Assembly: GCA_000697665.1 (NCBI GenBank) | Contig: KL197720.1 | Location: forward strand, 355,083-419,082 | Length of the DNA stretch: 64,000 nucleotides | Direction of reading: 5' to 3' | From: Jaapia argillacea MUCL 33604 | Lineage: Eukaryota; Basidiomycota; Agaricomycetes; Jaapiales; Jaapiaceae | Part shown: piece by piece, positions 11,196 to 24,400 of the stretch | How positions within the stretch are numbered: the first letter of the stretch is position 1 | Layout of the letters: every line of letters starts with the position of its first letter | Position numbers and translations under genes: made by a program | Notes under the pieces: generated by a model | The model's database searches: none | What the model saw: only the letters and a program-made list of their open reading frames with translations | Told to the model about the DNA's origin: nothing

Positions 11196-12368
11196 TATGT
11201 TGATCAAGATCGGTGTTGTAGTTTGATAGTCGTCTGCTACAGGGAGGGAGCGGTGGGGAGGACTTCTATCAAGAACCCCAATATGGAAAACCCAATCGTC
11301 GGCTAACGCCGCTGTGTCGAGGGAGGGGACCTACATGGATCTACAGTGATACTTACCAGTGCTTTGGGAAGTTTCATGGTTGTCTTGCCAGCTGCGTGGA
11401 GAGACATGTCATTATGCCAGGCTAATTCCGATCGTTTTGAGTCTGATTGTGAGCGGAGGTGCTTCGAGTCATGCCTTGTTTCACATCCCTACCCCCGTCA
11501 TTTCTTCATATTATTCTTGGGGACTTGGTGGGTCCGCAGACGTGGAAAGAAAAAGGCGATAGGACTCGAATCTGGATCATTGTTACTTCAGCCGAAGGAT
11601 GGGTACGGTAACAACCATCTTAATGGTGTCAACAATAGTAGTAGCGACATGCTTAGCACATGGGATTCATGCCGAGAATCACGGGGAGAGAAACTTTGGA
11701 TCTGTCCAGAGAAACCACCCACGTCAGGCGAATGGTTGTCAGAGACGAGAACAATCGTTGGACGGTGAAACCGATCCCAGGGGAAGGAGCCAATCGTGAC
11801 CGTATAATCCTCCTGCCGTTCCAAAGGGGTTCACAACCCACGATGACCACAATAAAAGAATTGTAATCTGTCGGTTGTTTGATTTATGAATTGATGATTC
11901 AGGTCTTCAGAAAGAGGATGCTGGGAAGCAAAAACAAATCACGTCAAGGAGAGAAACGACGTTGTACCCACAGACAACTGGGCTGCGGATCAGAGGTCCG
12001 AGAGCTCTACAGACAGGCAAGGAAGAGAAGGGTAGGCAGACAAGGCTATGACAGAGTCGTGTTTTCAGAGGGGAGCGGTCGCGGGGTATGATGGGACAGT
12101 AAGCTTTACCACCGATTTCCGAATGGTGACGATGCGACGGTGGAAGTTGGAGACTAGATGTGTGGAAGGACAATTCATTAGTTGAGTCGGACCAAGGAAG
12201 GACAGGCCCGTTTCGTTTGACTTCGGGGTTTGAGGTGAGCTGGAAAATGTGGAGCACACAGAATGGAACCGTCAGAGCACGGCAGTGTCACGACCATAAC
12301 AGCGTGACAGTATCACGGTCACTGACCGTCACGCTGTCTGATTCCCACTGAGCGAGTCTGACAGACGA
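11196..12368. other. Divergent intergenic region with a small palindrome
   Basis: This 1.2 kb interval holds the ACBP promoter (minus) and the PH-gene promoter (plus). Open frames such as 11346-11768 show no recognisable domain. Near 12300-12345 there is an imperfect inverted repeat (AGCGTGAC ... GTCACGCT) just upstream of the PH gene. Confidence 0.55.
12300..12345. repeat. Imperfect inverted repeat upstream of the PH-domain gene
   Basis: The arm AGCGTGAC is answered by GTCACGCT about 25 bases later, and ACGGTCA/TGACCGT forms an inner pair. It ends some 25 bases before the ATG at 12369. It could be a hairpin in the 5' leader, a protein-binding palindrome, or the relic of a terminal repeat. 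Confidence 0.5.
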
Positions 12369-14032
12369 ATGTCCAAGACGATCATGTCTCGCTCAGCTCA
12401 GCCGCCCTCGCCCCAGGAGGTTACGCGGAAACTATCATTGCACTCAGCTACCAAACCAAAGGTATACAAAGTTGATGTTTTCATCAACGCTCGCCGCTCA
12501 TCCTGTTTCATCAAGATCTCCAGTGTTTCCGGCACAGAATCAGAATCAGATTCGGTATTCGCGTCCGATATCATCAGCCCTCCTACTGGTGGGCCAACTG
12601 CAAGTGCTCTCCCTGGATCTTCTTCCCAAGCTCCTCTTTCCGCGATTGCGGAACGAAGATCCGGTAGCGGCGAGGAATCAGAAGATGACGAAGAGGAGGA
12701 GGAGGGAGGTTGGCGAACATCGGATGTCAAGGGAAAGGCCCGTGGATCAACTGAAGAAACTGTAACCAAAGCAGGTTATCTGTGGAAAAAGGGAGAACGG
12801 CGAAAGGTCAGTAATTGCTTGCGTTACGCCGCTCTCTCCCATCCCCGACCTAACTCGAGTTGTTCGTTCAGACGTGGAAGCGGAGGTGGTTCGTTTTGCG
12901 TCCCGCCCACCTAGCTTACTATAAGACTTCCGCTGAATACAAGCTGCTTCGCCTCCTGGACCTCGGAGAGGTCCATGCCTGCACGCCTGTTTCACTGAAG
13001 AAGCACGCCAATACGTTCGGGCTCGTGTCCCCAGCCAGGACGTATTATCTTCAAGCAGAGACGCAACATGAGGTTCAAGAATGGGTGGAAGCTATATCTG
13101 ACGCTCGACAAACTCTACTCAGCACATCAACTCAAAACTCTGCCCATTCGAACTCACAAACGTCTACCCCGATTCCTATACCACGTGCGAGAGAGACATC
13201 ACACTATCCTCCACCCGTTACACCCTCTCCTCCGTCGCACTCTGCTCTGGCTCATGGACTCACGTCTTCAGAGTCTGAGGATGGAGCCTCGAATGCTCCT
13301 CGGTCCTATCCCCCAATCTCACCGATACGGGCGACTTTCCCCCCATCTCCCAAAGCCCCATTCTCGGCCACTGCAGACCCAACGAAGATGGTGGCGTCGG
13401 GGTATTTGCTCAAGTGCGGCTCAAAGAGACGCAATTGGCGCAAGAGATGGTTTGTTTTGACGGGAGAGAAATTATCATATTCTGGGAGCCATATGGTAAT
13501 CATTGCTTGGCAATCTCGTCCATCCATTGTATTCTGATGCTAAGAGGTTTAGGAGGCGAAGGCCCACCGACAAATTGCACTTTCACAAATTCTGGATGCC
13601 CTGGAATACGATTTACCGCCACACCGAGGCATAACCCCTCATACCCATGCTTCACCTCCTGTGGTGTCGCCGCCGCCCGTTCAACATCCTGGCTCTGATG
13701 AGCTCGACGACTCACACAAGAAGCACACTTTCAAAATTGTTACGACAAAACGGACGCTCCTCCTTTGCGCGCCAAGCGAAGAGGAGGAAATTAGGTGGCT
13801 TAGTGCAGTTCGCGCCCTCATCGCCCGTCGATCAGGGGCTGGGGTTGTTCCCGGTAATGGCATCATCACGTTTTCCAAATCACCAAACACTGCTGTCGGA
13901 GCCGATGGCCATTCTGGACATGGCGCTACGGGATCCACCTCTGGAGGCATCAAAGGGATTGCCAGGAGATTGAGTGTCAGCGGCGGTTCGAGCGGATTTT
14001 CTGGTAATGCAGTGTCGGAGGAAGGCGCTTGA
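12369..14032 (+). CDS. Tandem PH-domain protein
   Basis: Exons 12369-12806, 12872-13495 and 13553-14032 give 513 codons. An acidic, Ser-rich N-terminus (DDEEEEEGG) leads to PH domain 1 (~135-220: AGYLWKKGERRK-TWKRRWFVLR ... EWVEAI). A Ser/Pro linker follows, then PH domain 2 (~310-480: GYLLKCGSKRRNWRKRWFVL ... EIRWLSAV), which carries a ~60-residue insertion before its last strands. Both domains have the basic K-x-n-(K/R)-x-R first loop often used for phosphoinositide binding, so membrane recruitment is likely. Bases 12462-12515 are an in-frame 54-nt stretch with GT...AG ends and unusual composition. It may be a further intron, giving 495 residues; both versions stay open. Partner proteins cannot be read from sequence. 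Confidence 0.85.
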
Positions 14033-15231
14033 GGTGATATGATATATAGCTGAAAACCTGAAGCCCAGTCTTGGACCTGCTTGCCTCCCAATTTCTTTTG
14101 CATTCGTATCATATCCTCTGTATCACCATACCACGTCTAGGCTATTTGGATCCTGCCCTGTACCTTGAAGCTGTTTATTTTTCGTCTCGACTGGCGCATA
14201 CCCCCACTTTCTCCCCACAGGACCCTATGCGGGTTACATAATCCCAGGTTGGAGCGGAGTTGAGTGTGGTTGTGTATCTCTGTGTTACTTTGTGTATCTG
14301 AATCGATTTGCTTCCGGTGGGTTCTATTCATTTATACTAGCCCCCGGACGACGGAATGATCGTGACACAGCATGTTGTTATCTTTGGACATTTGACCAAA
14401 TGGAGAGGGCCTTTCGTGAGGTTGCCAGGGCTTTGGTGCCAAAGACCTCAAGGCATCTGTGCAGTGTCCAAGGTTCAGATATGCAGGGCATCGCAGTTGT
14501 TGCCTTAAGGTCGCAATGACTTTCTTGCAGTGCAGCACGCAAACGCTATTGTTGTTATCAGCAGTTTGCCGCCTGCCCCGCGCTCAACGGCTCTGTGGTA
14601 AGCGCCCTATGCCCCCGTAGATCGCCACGTGTGTTACTGCCTCATTCTCATCCCCCTCTCGCAGGCTGTCCGAGAATCCTTGTCCTGTTTTCATAGTTCA
14701 AACCTTCTCCGTGAAGCACCCCAGGAGATGTATCACAGATCTGAGCCCTCATCTCACGAACCAGAAGCGTCAATGTGGCAATGTCCATCCTTTCCTTGTC
14801 TTTTCTGGGACAAATACTTCGCTCATCAATTGAACTCCGCGGCCATCAAGTGAGTATTGTTTCTGACTGCTGATGGGATGGACAATTGCAGACCCAAACA
14901 CTCGGCGGAACAATCTGGTCGTGAGGCATCAGAGACAACTTGCTTGATTTGATCATGCCTTGGGCGCCTAACTATCCCTTTTTTAGGCGCTCGGTCTAGA
15001 GATCTCTGCGAGTTGGGGTCCTGGACCCCCGTGACGGCATCTGCACGATCTTCGCAAGTCCTTTCGAGGCAGGTTGCAGAGCAGTGACTTCCACGGGCCC
15101 TGATGACTGCCACTATATAGCTGCAATACGCCGCGGGTCGGAGTGTACCCAGCTCCTTGCAATCCAAGCCTTGCATACTCCTCCCTGTACACCATCCCGA
15201 CCTCTAATTCTACTGGCACTTACCCATCAAT
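14033..15231. other. Intergenic region with TF1 promoter
   Basis: No gene is supported here. The final 120 bases carry a TATA-like CTATATAGC at about 15113-15121, roughly 110 bases before the TF1 start codon, which is a plausible core promoter. Confidence 0.5.
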
Positions 15232-17502
15232 ATGCCTGACACCTCTTCAGCCCCGCGAAGATCTAGTAGTGGCCCGCTTAGATCGACCAAGAAATCCGGA
15301 GCGCCCAAGACGAAAGGCGCGGTGCGCGCTAAGTCTGGCTGCTATACGTGCAGAATCAGACGTAAGGTTAGTTGATATAAATTGATCGCCTCGACCAGTT
15401 TCTCACCGCTCCGTCTCGTGTGGCGCGCATAGAAATGCGACGAACAGATCGACGATCAAGGTTGTTGTGGAACATGCGTCCGCCTGAGGCTTCAGTGCCT
15501 GGGCTTCGGTGCTAAACGTCCAGATTATCTGAAGGTACGCATTGCCTCAGCCTTGCATCGACTCTCGTTGACATGACCACTTTCAGGATGGGAAGCAGGT
15601 AGCAACTTATCGTGACAAGATCAAGACTTTTTTGGCTTCAAATGGCATGATCAAGGGTCATGCAAACAGTGGCAGCCGCGCCGCAGAACAGGAAGCCAAT
15701 ATCCTCCGTCTCACGGAGGATAGCGATACCTCCTCGGCACCCAGCCCTACCCCATCGCTCTCCTCGTGCTCCGACGACGCGAGGCATGGCAGCGTTCACA
15801 CACTTTCGTATGTCCGTGACCAAGAGCCCCAATACACCTTGGAGTCTGTTGAGGACGAGCCGGAGTATGGGTATCCTGGTTGGTGTTATGTATTTTCGTC
15901 CACTTTAGAATTGATAGTAACCATTACGCAGCAGGATTTAAACCTCATGCCCAACAGCTATACAAGACCCCCTCACAATTCCATGGCATCTTGAATGATT
16001 ACCCTATGTCTTTCCCGTCCTCTAGTTTACCTCTTTCCCCTGCTGCGTGTAAGAACGGTTACTTTTATTGAGTGTATTTGTATGTACAGTACTCAACGGC
16101 CTTTTTGTTTGTAGGGCCTAATTCATCTACCTTACCTCCCTCCCAAACGCCGACCAACGCAAGTTCCTTCGGACCTTCATATTATATCTCACCGAACGAT
16201 GTCGACGACGACGCATACAATTCGGTGCCAAACGATGAATACCTTCGCATCGAGACACCACTCACCGTTAGTTGGTTTTCTCAAGTACCCGCGAGCAAAA
16301 ACCAATACGTGGTTCACTATCTCAACCATGTCCTGCCCAGACAGTTTCTCCTCGCCGATCACGGAACGATACGCTACATAATTTCTGACATGTTGCACCG
16401 TACGCCCTCGGCTTGTGAAGCGGCGATTCTGCTTGCATCCCTGCACCAGGAACGACTGCGCGACTTTACATTTAACGGTCATGGGGGGTATCCCGACGAT
16501 ACGGAACAGTTTTCCAGCCTCGTCTTCAAGGTTCAGAATGCTCTGGCATCCAGCTCTCAGCAACGATCCGAGGGCGATGTTATGGCCGGTCTCATTGTCG
16601 TATCAAGCTACCTGTTCACCGGAGGGAGGGGTCGATGGCAGGAATTTCTAGGTGTCGCCCGTCAGTGGGTTGGCAACCTCCTGGAGAACGGTGGACACCG
16701 GATCCCTCGAGCTGTCGTAGCCGAATGCACGGAGAGTACGCTCTTTGTCGTCAAAACAACGTTATGGTTCGACGTCCTCGCATCCATCACCGAGCGTCGA
16801 CCCCCCGCCCTCATGAACGTCTTCCGAGACTTGTTTGACCCCCAGGGAGCCTATATCGAGGATCCCTATCCTGTCTTCCCCGGATTCTCCATGTTGACAC
16901 CGATGGGCTGCGAGAATTCCGTGGTTTTGGGATTGGCAGAGACTTCGTACCTTGCATGGTGGAAGGAAAACGAGATAAATCACCGGCGTCTCAGCATATT
17001 TGAACTTTACGACCGGGCGAAGGACATCGAACTCCGTTATCTTGGCCCTCCTCAGCCTGCCGCCCCATCGTATGGAACTCCGGAAGAAGACCTTCGCCAT
17101 CGCACATCGGACATATTTCGTGCCTCGGCGCGGGTTTTCCTCTACTCCATTCTATCCAACGATTCACCACATAGCCAGGAAGTCAAGTCGGCGGTTCAAG
17201 AGACCGTTTCGTGCTTGAAACTCGTACCTCACGACGACCCCAAAATGACCGACGCCGTCTTGAGAAGCGTCGTGTTCAGCATCTGCGTCGCCGGTTGTCT
17301 CACCGACGACCCATCTCACCAGCGATACTTCCTCGACCGTCTGCGCGGTTTCAAAGACTCGGAGTCGGCAATTGGAAATGCCCGTAGCGTTCGGGACGTA
17401 TTGACGACGGTGTGGAAGCGAAGGCGCGAGAGCGGTGAACTCGTGGAATGGCGTAAAGTCATGCATGAAATGGGTCCCGAAAAGCTGTTGCTCCTTGTAT
17501 GA
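15232..17502 (+). CDS. Zn2Cys6 transcription factor TF1
   Basis: Five exons (15232-15366, 15433-15534, 15587-15878, 15935-16048, 16115-17502) give 676 residues. A basic N-terminal tail precedes the binuclear zinc cluster at ~38-70 (CYTCRIRRKKC ... CCGTCVRLRLQC, all six cysteines present), split by intron 1 after RIRRK. A Ser-rich linker leads into a ~450-residue regulatory region of the fungal_trans_2 type, with Agaricomycete-typical stretches such as LAETSYLAWWKENE and CVAGCLTDDPSHQRYFL, ending EKLLLLV. These nuclear proteins bind CGG-containing DNA and often control metabolism or transport genes. TF1 resembles the C-terminal half of the fusion gene at 36604-40941 throughout, including 3' flanking DNA. 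Its direct target is unknown. Confidence 0.92.
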
Positions 17503-18610
17503 TTTAGGATATTGTATTCGTATTCGATCTGGCTGCATTTTCCGATTCCCAGTATCAATCCCGTTTTCGCATTCGCAATTTCTCGTACTACTACCTCCTC
17601 ACGTGTACTATATAATCATTCACACCATTCTGTTCTGCTTGTTTCTGACTCGTGCCACCCACGATGCCAAGTTGTACTTATTTTCCTAGTCATGTAGAAT
17701 TTCCGGCGGTGTAACCGCACTGGATTGCGTGTCTTTTCGGAGGGTATTTCGTGGTCGAAAAGCTATGCTTCATCGTGGCAGGTAGGCTCAACACGCTGAA
17801 CTGCAGTGTAACTTCGAATTCTAGCCACAATGGCAAAGCGTTTACTCTCAATATCCAGCTCCCCCATCTGATAAGCAGCTGGTCGTGCGACACAGGCCTA
17901 GGACGTTATAGTCACCTCTGCAAGCCTTCGAAGTTCGCAGGCTGAGCTCGGAGAAGCCTCACCTAGTCCTTCTCCTCATCCCCATAAGGTTATTATGTAA
18001 TATTCAGTGCTTTGCTCACCGCCACTATGTCCACACCTCCGGATATGCTGTGCTCCAAATCCGACGGTATCGAACAATATAATCAAGTGACTGGGTCCGC
18101 AAGTCGCCTGGTCGCACCAGAAGGAAGTAGTCGCGGGTGAAAGCTCCTAGTATACGGTCTCGACGGAGGCACATTATCACCGTTTCTCTTCGTGTCGCTT
18201 CAATCTCAACCCCGATGAGAGAGGACTTCTGCATCATCAACTTAGGCGCTGATACCACAACCGGAAATCTTTCCGGCAAATAGACGCTCGGTGACGCTTT
18301 ATTCTGGCCGGGAAGGCTATCCCTGCTGTGCTATCTGAGGTCGTTAGGCGCTCTGGAATTCCCAGATGACGACCTTGAGGACTCCATCACGCAGTCTGAC
18401 CAATTGTGAGCACCTTTTAGTTTAAATCCGTCTAAACTTCCGGTGATTTCTGCGGCCCCTGTATTTCACCGCATCTTATGCCCATTTTCAGAACGCGACG
18501 CGCCTGTTCCGACTTGCCCTTGGTAGACTAAAGAGTCATTGACCTGATTTTATCGACTGTGGCTCAGCCACTTTGTCTGATTACTGCTGTACACACCTTG
18601 TTCCACTGCC
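17503..18610. other. Intergenic between TF1 and TF2
   Basis: The first ~150 bases are TF1 3' flank, matched again after the fusion gene (to about 41040). The rest shows no supported gene, only short unrelated open frames. Confidence 0.55.
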
Positions 18611-21008
18611 ATGACATCTCGAGGGGGAGGCGCCTCCACCAGCAGCAGCCCTTCACCATCTTCTGCCTATTCCCTAGACATGTCTCCTGCTTCTCGCACT
18701 TCAGCCCTCCATGTTTCTGGAGGATCAGATGAGGGAGAACCATCATCCTCTCGACTTCGTAGAAATTCCGATCGACCAGATTTGACACGTTCGCACTCAA
18801 GTGGGAAAGGGGGATGCTGGTTTGTTACGTTTTAGCCCTTCGGTATTTGCAGGCATTTATCTCCTGACTTTGCTCCACAGGACGTGTAGGACACGGCGAA
18901 AGGTGACGAAGTTTTCCACATCCAATACATCCTCATTGTTGACTATTCGGCTACAGAAATGCGACGAGCAAAGAGTCGGTGACTCGTGTCAAACATGTCT
19001 CCGCCTCAAAATACAGTGTCTTGGATGGGGTCCCAAGCCTGATTGTGTAAAAGTGAAGGCTGTTTCGCACCATCACAGAAATTTGATCTCATCATGACTT
19101 CACCCAGGATAAAGCGGCTCAAGAGGTCTACAAGTCCCAGATTAAATCCCAGTTGACTAGGCAGGGAATGATCCGGGGTGTGCCTAAGCTTATACAAAGT
19201 CCTCAACCCCCCTCTTCTTCCTCTCACTCTCGACAGTCCAACGTTGCCACCCATAGCCCTATTCCTTCTGGACTCCCCATGAATAACGAATATCACTCCG
19301 ATTACGAACAACAACATCAACCCTCACCACAACCGATGGGTAGTTGGCTTTCCATACTCCTTGTCTCACAGCTGACAAATTTTTCAGCAGGCCCCAGCGA
19401 ATACCCCGACGATCTTTCCCGCCAGTCGAGTCACCATCCCTCTCCACTACCCCCAGCACCACCTTCCCTCGTACCCCAAGGGGGCCAGTATCAACATTAT
19501 CCTGCACTCGGCCTCGACCCCGTCCCCGAAGCCCACGCGCCTGCGGAACTTGCTCATGACCACAGCTCTGTTGAAGGCGAACACGTCATCTACTATTTTC
19601 AACATGTCCAAAAGCTGCAATATCCTTTCTCCGATTCCGCCCTCACAGATGCACTTTACCGTGTAAGCTTTGCTAAATCTTCTTTGGCTACCAGCTTGTA
19701 ACACGAGTATCTGGTTCTTATAGATGGTAGTCCAACAGCCGCGAGGGGCTGTCACGAATGCTATATGTGCCTTGGCCAGTCTCCACTATACACTCAGCCA
19801 TGCATCACAAGATCCAGATCTCGCCGAAGATCCTGATATTTCTATGGCAAACCAGTGGTACGATCAGGCTTATATCCAACTAGCGACATCAAAGCATTTC
19901 CACGGCCACTACACGGAGAGTGATGCGGTTGCAGCTCTCCACCTCGTCAACTACTCCCTCCTTGGAGGCGGCTCTATCGATTGGGTGCCAATGCTCGAGG
20001 TCGCCAAAGAATGGCTCTCCCACACCGGTTTGGTCCAGGACGAAAACCCCACTCTTCGTTTCCTCGGTATGAGCTATTCCGAACAGTTTGTGGCGAGGGT
20101 CACATTGGTGAGTATTTCATGACAATGCACACATTTCCCGGCCTAATATCGTCGATAGTGGATGGACGTCGTCTCAAGCGTCACTCTGACGCGGCCGCCA
20201 GTATACCTTGCCCTCTACCGTCGAATGTTTACTCCTGACCCCACCTGGACTGGGTCTATCGGGGGTGGGCAAGGGCTGAGGATGGATATCCTCACAGGCT
20301 GTCCTGACGAAGTTCTTCTGTCCATCGCCGAGACTTCCAACTTGGCGTCTTGGAAGGCACATGAGAAAGCTCGCGGAACCCTAAGTGTGCGAGAGCTTGT
20401 CCATCGAGGCAGACTCATCGAACAAGATTTGCGTCGCGCGCGGCCTCGCCTCAACTTGGATTCTCACCAACACTTGGAGTCTCGGATATCAACGCCCGAC
20501 TCTCACGCAAGCTTTGCGACTGGAGTTTCTTCCTTCGAATCCCCAGCACCGATGCCTGCGCATGACGCCCGACGCGCTGTAGTCACCATTTTCTACGAAA
20601 CCGCGATTCTCTATCTTAACACCGTAATTAGCGACTTCCATCCGGGTACGTCCAACTTTCGCTCTCTTCAACTTTGTGAAAAGTAGTCTCACCAGGCCAT
20701 CTGTAGGTGTGCCAGAAATTTCCGCATCTGTTGATGCGCTTGCGCAGCTATTCAACCAAATGGATGCCTCTGCGGCCGGACGATCGATAATTCTTCCGCT
20801 TTGTCTTGCTGGGTGTTTGATGACCAGCGTTACTCACCGGGAGATATTGGCGAGCACATTTACTGTTCACCAAGACTCAGGAATGGGGTTTGTCGGCCAG
20901 GCGCGGACGTTAGTCGAAGCGGTGTGGCATCGGAGAGACACGACGGGGGAAGCTGTCGACTGGCGGGATATGATGAGAACCCTTGAACACAATTTGCTGC
21001 TGGTATGA
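18611..21008 (+). CDS. Zn2Cys6 transcription factor TF2
   Basis: Eight exons (18611-18819, 18881-18902, 18957-19052, 19108-19339, 19388-19662, 19724-20107, 20159-20645, 20707-21008) give 668 residues. The zinc cluster CWTCRTRRKKC ... CQTCLRLKIQC is assembled from three exons, one of only 22 nt; all six cysteines are present. The C-terminal half is the same Agaricomycete regulatory type as TF1 (LAETSNLASWKAHE, LCLAGCLMTSVTHREIL, ending HNLLLV) but much more diverged, so TF1 and TF2 are old paralogues. The acceptor at 19387 is a CAGCAG tandem site, giving one optional codon. It probably acts as a nuclear DNA-binding regulator; targets cannot be inferred. Confidence 0.9.
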
Positions 21009-21452
21009 TACGCGCACCTTGCTAGAAGCTGGGCTGGATCCAATATCTATTCACCTCGTCCTATAATCACCTACTTATTCGCTGAGTCCAGAGTAATTCT
21101 CCTATGTCCCACTGCTCCCACTGTATTACTAGTGATGTCTTATGTATTAGAGTTGGGTTAATGTATCTTGCTCTTGAAACTTACCGTTGCTGAGATGAAG
21201 GCCATTGGAAGTATACCAGCGCTAATCATGGTGAGGGGCGTTCACGATTGCCCATGCGTGAGTCTTACATAATCCGATTGTGGCGCAAAACTGTCCAACG
21301 CTGCACCTCCTCTGAAAACCCCCTGCGGGCATGGATTACGACCCCACCGAGTACAGTAAAAATCCAGTATCTACTGTAATGTATAGTATATGTGTTATGA
21401 AGTGTTATACATATGTAATAATTTATTTATATGTGCGCCCACCAAACCAGAA
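21009..21452. other. A/T-rich intergenic region, 3' flank of the transposase-like gene
   Basis: This stretch lies between the stops of TF2 and the minus-strand multicopy gene. It contains a TACAGTA...TACTGTA motif at 21352-21378 that may be one end of a mobile element; a loosely matching inverted motif is at 24692-24716. Confidence 0.5.
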
Positions 21453-24400
21453 TTACTCCTCCTCGGACTCGAGCTCATCGGCCCAACTCTCTTGTGTTTT
21501 CCTCGATGGCACTGTGGCACTCAAGTCTTCCCTTAGAGGGTTAGGCCCATATACCAAACGGGAGGTATCTACACCCGATTTCGCCAGCAGGTGCTTGTAC
21601 CGCATGATAGCCCCCTGCAATGCGAGAAGCTTCGTTGCTCTCGTTTTGCGATCTTTCTTCTTCTGGGTCTGAACTATCTCATCGATCTGGCAGTACACGT
21701 TTAGCTGATCATCAAGCTTCGCACAATTAAGGCCATCGAGGTGGGCGATATCGAGGACCAGTGTCACGGCAGCCAGCTTCTCAAGTTTCTCGAATGCTTT
21801 CTTCTCCTTCTCGAGTTTCTTCATCCGATTTGCCTCTACCTCCCTCTCGTGTGCTTCTGCCAACTCGGTCAGGCGCTTCCTCTCTAATCCACTTGCATCT
21901 CTGTCCCGGGCCTTCCTCATCACATATTCCTGGTCATCACTCTCGAGAACTGCATCCATAAACAGCTGAGTGCCATTTCGGTCATACATCCCTGCTGCAT
22001 TTTGCTGGTGTGCTGTCTGAATGGGTTTCTGCCTCGAAATCACTCGCTTCCACCCCAATGCTCCTTCATTTATATCATTTGTTGCTGGCATCCAGGCAAT
22101 CTCCTTGTCAGCATCAGAAGCCATTGCAATCGGACCATCATCTTGAAATTCCGTAGTGAAACGCTCCCAGCCCTTCAGAGTACCCTCCAAGAAGGTGACG
22201 AAGACTGGCTCCAAGTATGGAAGTCCACTGGATCGACTGTGGATGCACGCAACAATGTCTGGGTGCTCCCACTCTTGTCCATCCAGTGAACCAGTTCGAT
22301 AATCCGCCTCGTCTGATAGGATCAATTCGGGATGTCGGATTAATTTCTGAATGTGAGTTTTGACCTTTGTATGGAACGGCCCAAGCTCGAGAATATTGAC
22401 CTGCTCAGCACCAGGTCCACGAACGACTCGCATATATGGGTGGCTGATAGTTTCAGCATATAATGCGAGAACGGCAAGCTCGGTAAGTGTGGGGATGTCT
22501 TGTAATGCTCGAAACAGATTTTCTTCCATGTTTGTCCAGGTCATTGAATCCTTCTTGTCTCGAATACAGAGGAGGAATTCAATGTAGAGCTCCAGGTGGA
22601 GGATGAGTTCAGCAGCAGCGGTGCAGTGGGTTTGGAATCGAGTATTGCTTGTGTCAGGGAACCGTAATGCATGTCCGAGGCGATGTTTGAACCATGAAAT
22701 ATAAACATCGTGCTGACCTTTTTTGTCATCCTTATTATTGAAGATAGCACCTGCGAGGTCAGCTGCTTTTACTCCTCCCCGTGTCGATACCTCCAGCGCT
22801 CGCAATTCAGCATCTGTCGCTGCCTCTGGGAGACTCGAACGACCTGCAAGTACAGCTGCATTATCCTTGTTCGGCAACAATGTAGGACCCTGGACCCCAT
22901 GTGCAGCCCACCATAACAACATCGCCAGCACCCCATATCTCACGGAATTCAGATCCTTGTGCATGCAACAGCCGACTTTGAAGAACATATCGTAGAGATG
23001 TCGCTCTTGAGGGGATAGATGTGCCAACTCTTCTCCACCCAAGGTTCTTGTCAATTCTGAGATCACGGCTAGCTCATACTCCGTCCGCTTCTCGATGGCC
23101 AGGACATTCCAAAATTCCTCCCCACCAATTTCTGCCATTTTCCGACGCAAACCCTCAGCCACACGGAGAACAAGATCCTGAGGTGGTCGTAATGAGAGAA
23201 CTTCTTCGCCAAGGATCTCCAACACCGACTTATCCTTCAACTCCCTCATAAGACGTGCAGTACAACCAACATCACTGGCGTGGTCACCGCTCATCCCCAC
23301 CCCCTTTGCCACAATATCACGTAGTCTCAGTTGAAGATGCAGGCGTTTTGCGAGAGGGCTCTCAGAAAACGTAGCTGCAATGGTATCAAATTTCTTCTGC
23401 CACCCCTCCATCTGAGTCTTACTTGAATGGTCAGGAGCTGAGTCGACACCGAGAAAACGACATTGATGTCGGGAGGGCTCATCTGAGTACGAGGGGGCAC
23501 GGTATACTAAGTGTCGTGACTCTTGATTAACTCGACGGAGGGTGGTACCATCACCATTGAATGCCAACCCTAGCGGAAATTGTAGATGGAAGTTACCATA
23601 GATATAGGGGTTGGTTAGTGAGAGGAGACATACCTTTGACCTGTGACACCTCATAACCAATCTGCATCTCAGCAGCAATCCCTCCCTCGAGGATGATACG
23701 GCCAACTGTCCGCCTACTGATCTCCCTATCAATCGACATACCCATTGCCTTGCCAACCAGCTTCAAAACCTTTCCCACCTTCCTCTGCGAGCACCCACTA
23801 TTGACCAAAGCACGCACCAATGCTCGAGTCTCGGATGCATAGGCCCCCTTGTCCCTCAACTTAAATTTCAATGATTCCTTCAGCGCCGCCCGTCGCGCCT
23901 TCTCAACAGCCTTCTCCCTCATATGAGCACCTCGTTTGCACTGCATTTTGAGTGCACGAACTTTCTTCTGAGACTCTTGAAGCTGTGTCCGCATCTCGGT
24001 CAGTTTTTTGTGAAGAGCAGTGTTTTGGGCTGCGAAAACGGTAAGTGACTCGTTTGCGTGTGCGAGGGCCATATGAGCTGCAGGGAGCTCAGTGCATTCG
24101 AGGTAATTGATGCGATGCTTGAGGTCATCCCTGCTCTGCAATGCGCGGGTACATTTGCGATGTTCACTCCGAAATCGCCGCTCGTAAGTGTCCGCTCGCA
24201 GGCGTAGCCGTGCGAGGTCCTCTCGTGTGTCTTGAAGAGTTCGCTTCCATGCTGCAGCCTGAAATTCGGCCTTTGCTCGAGCGTTGTCGGTGTCCGCGAG
24301 GACACATTCGGTTTGGTGAAGCCGGTTGGTGACAGCCGAGAGCTGCTTCGTAACTGACTAGAGTAGAGTATTAAATTATAACTAACGATGCCTTCGATGC

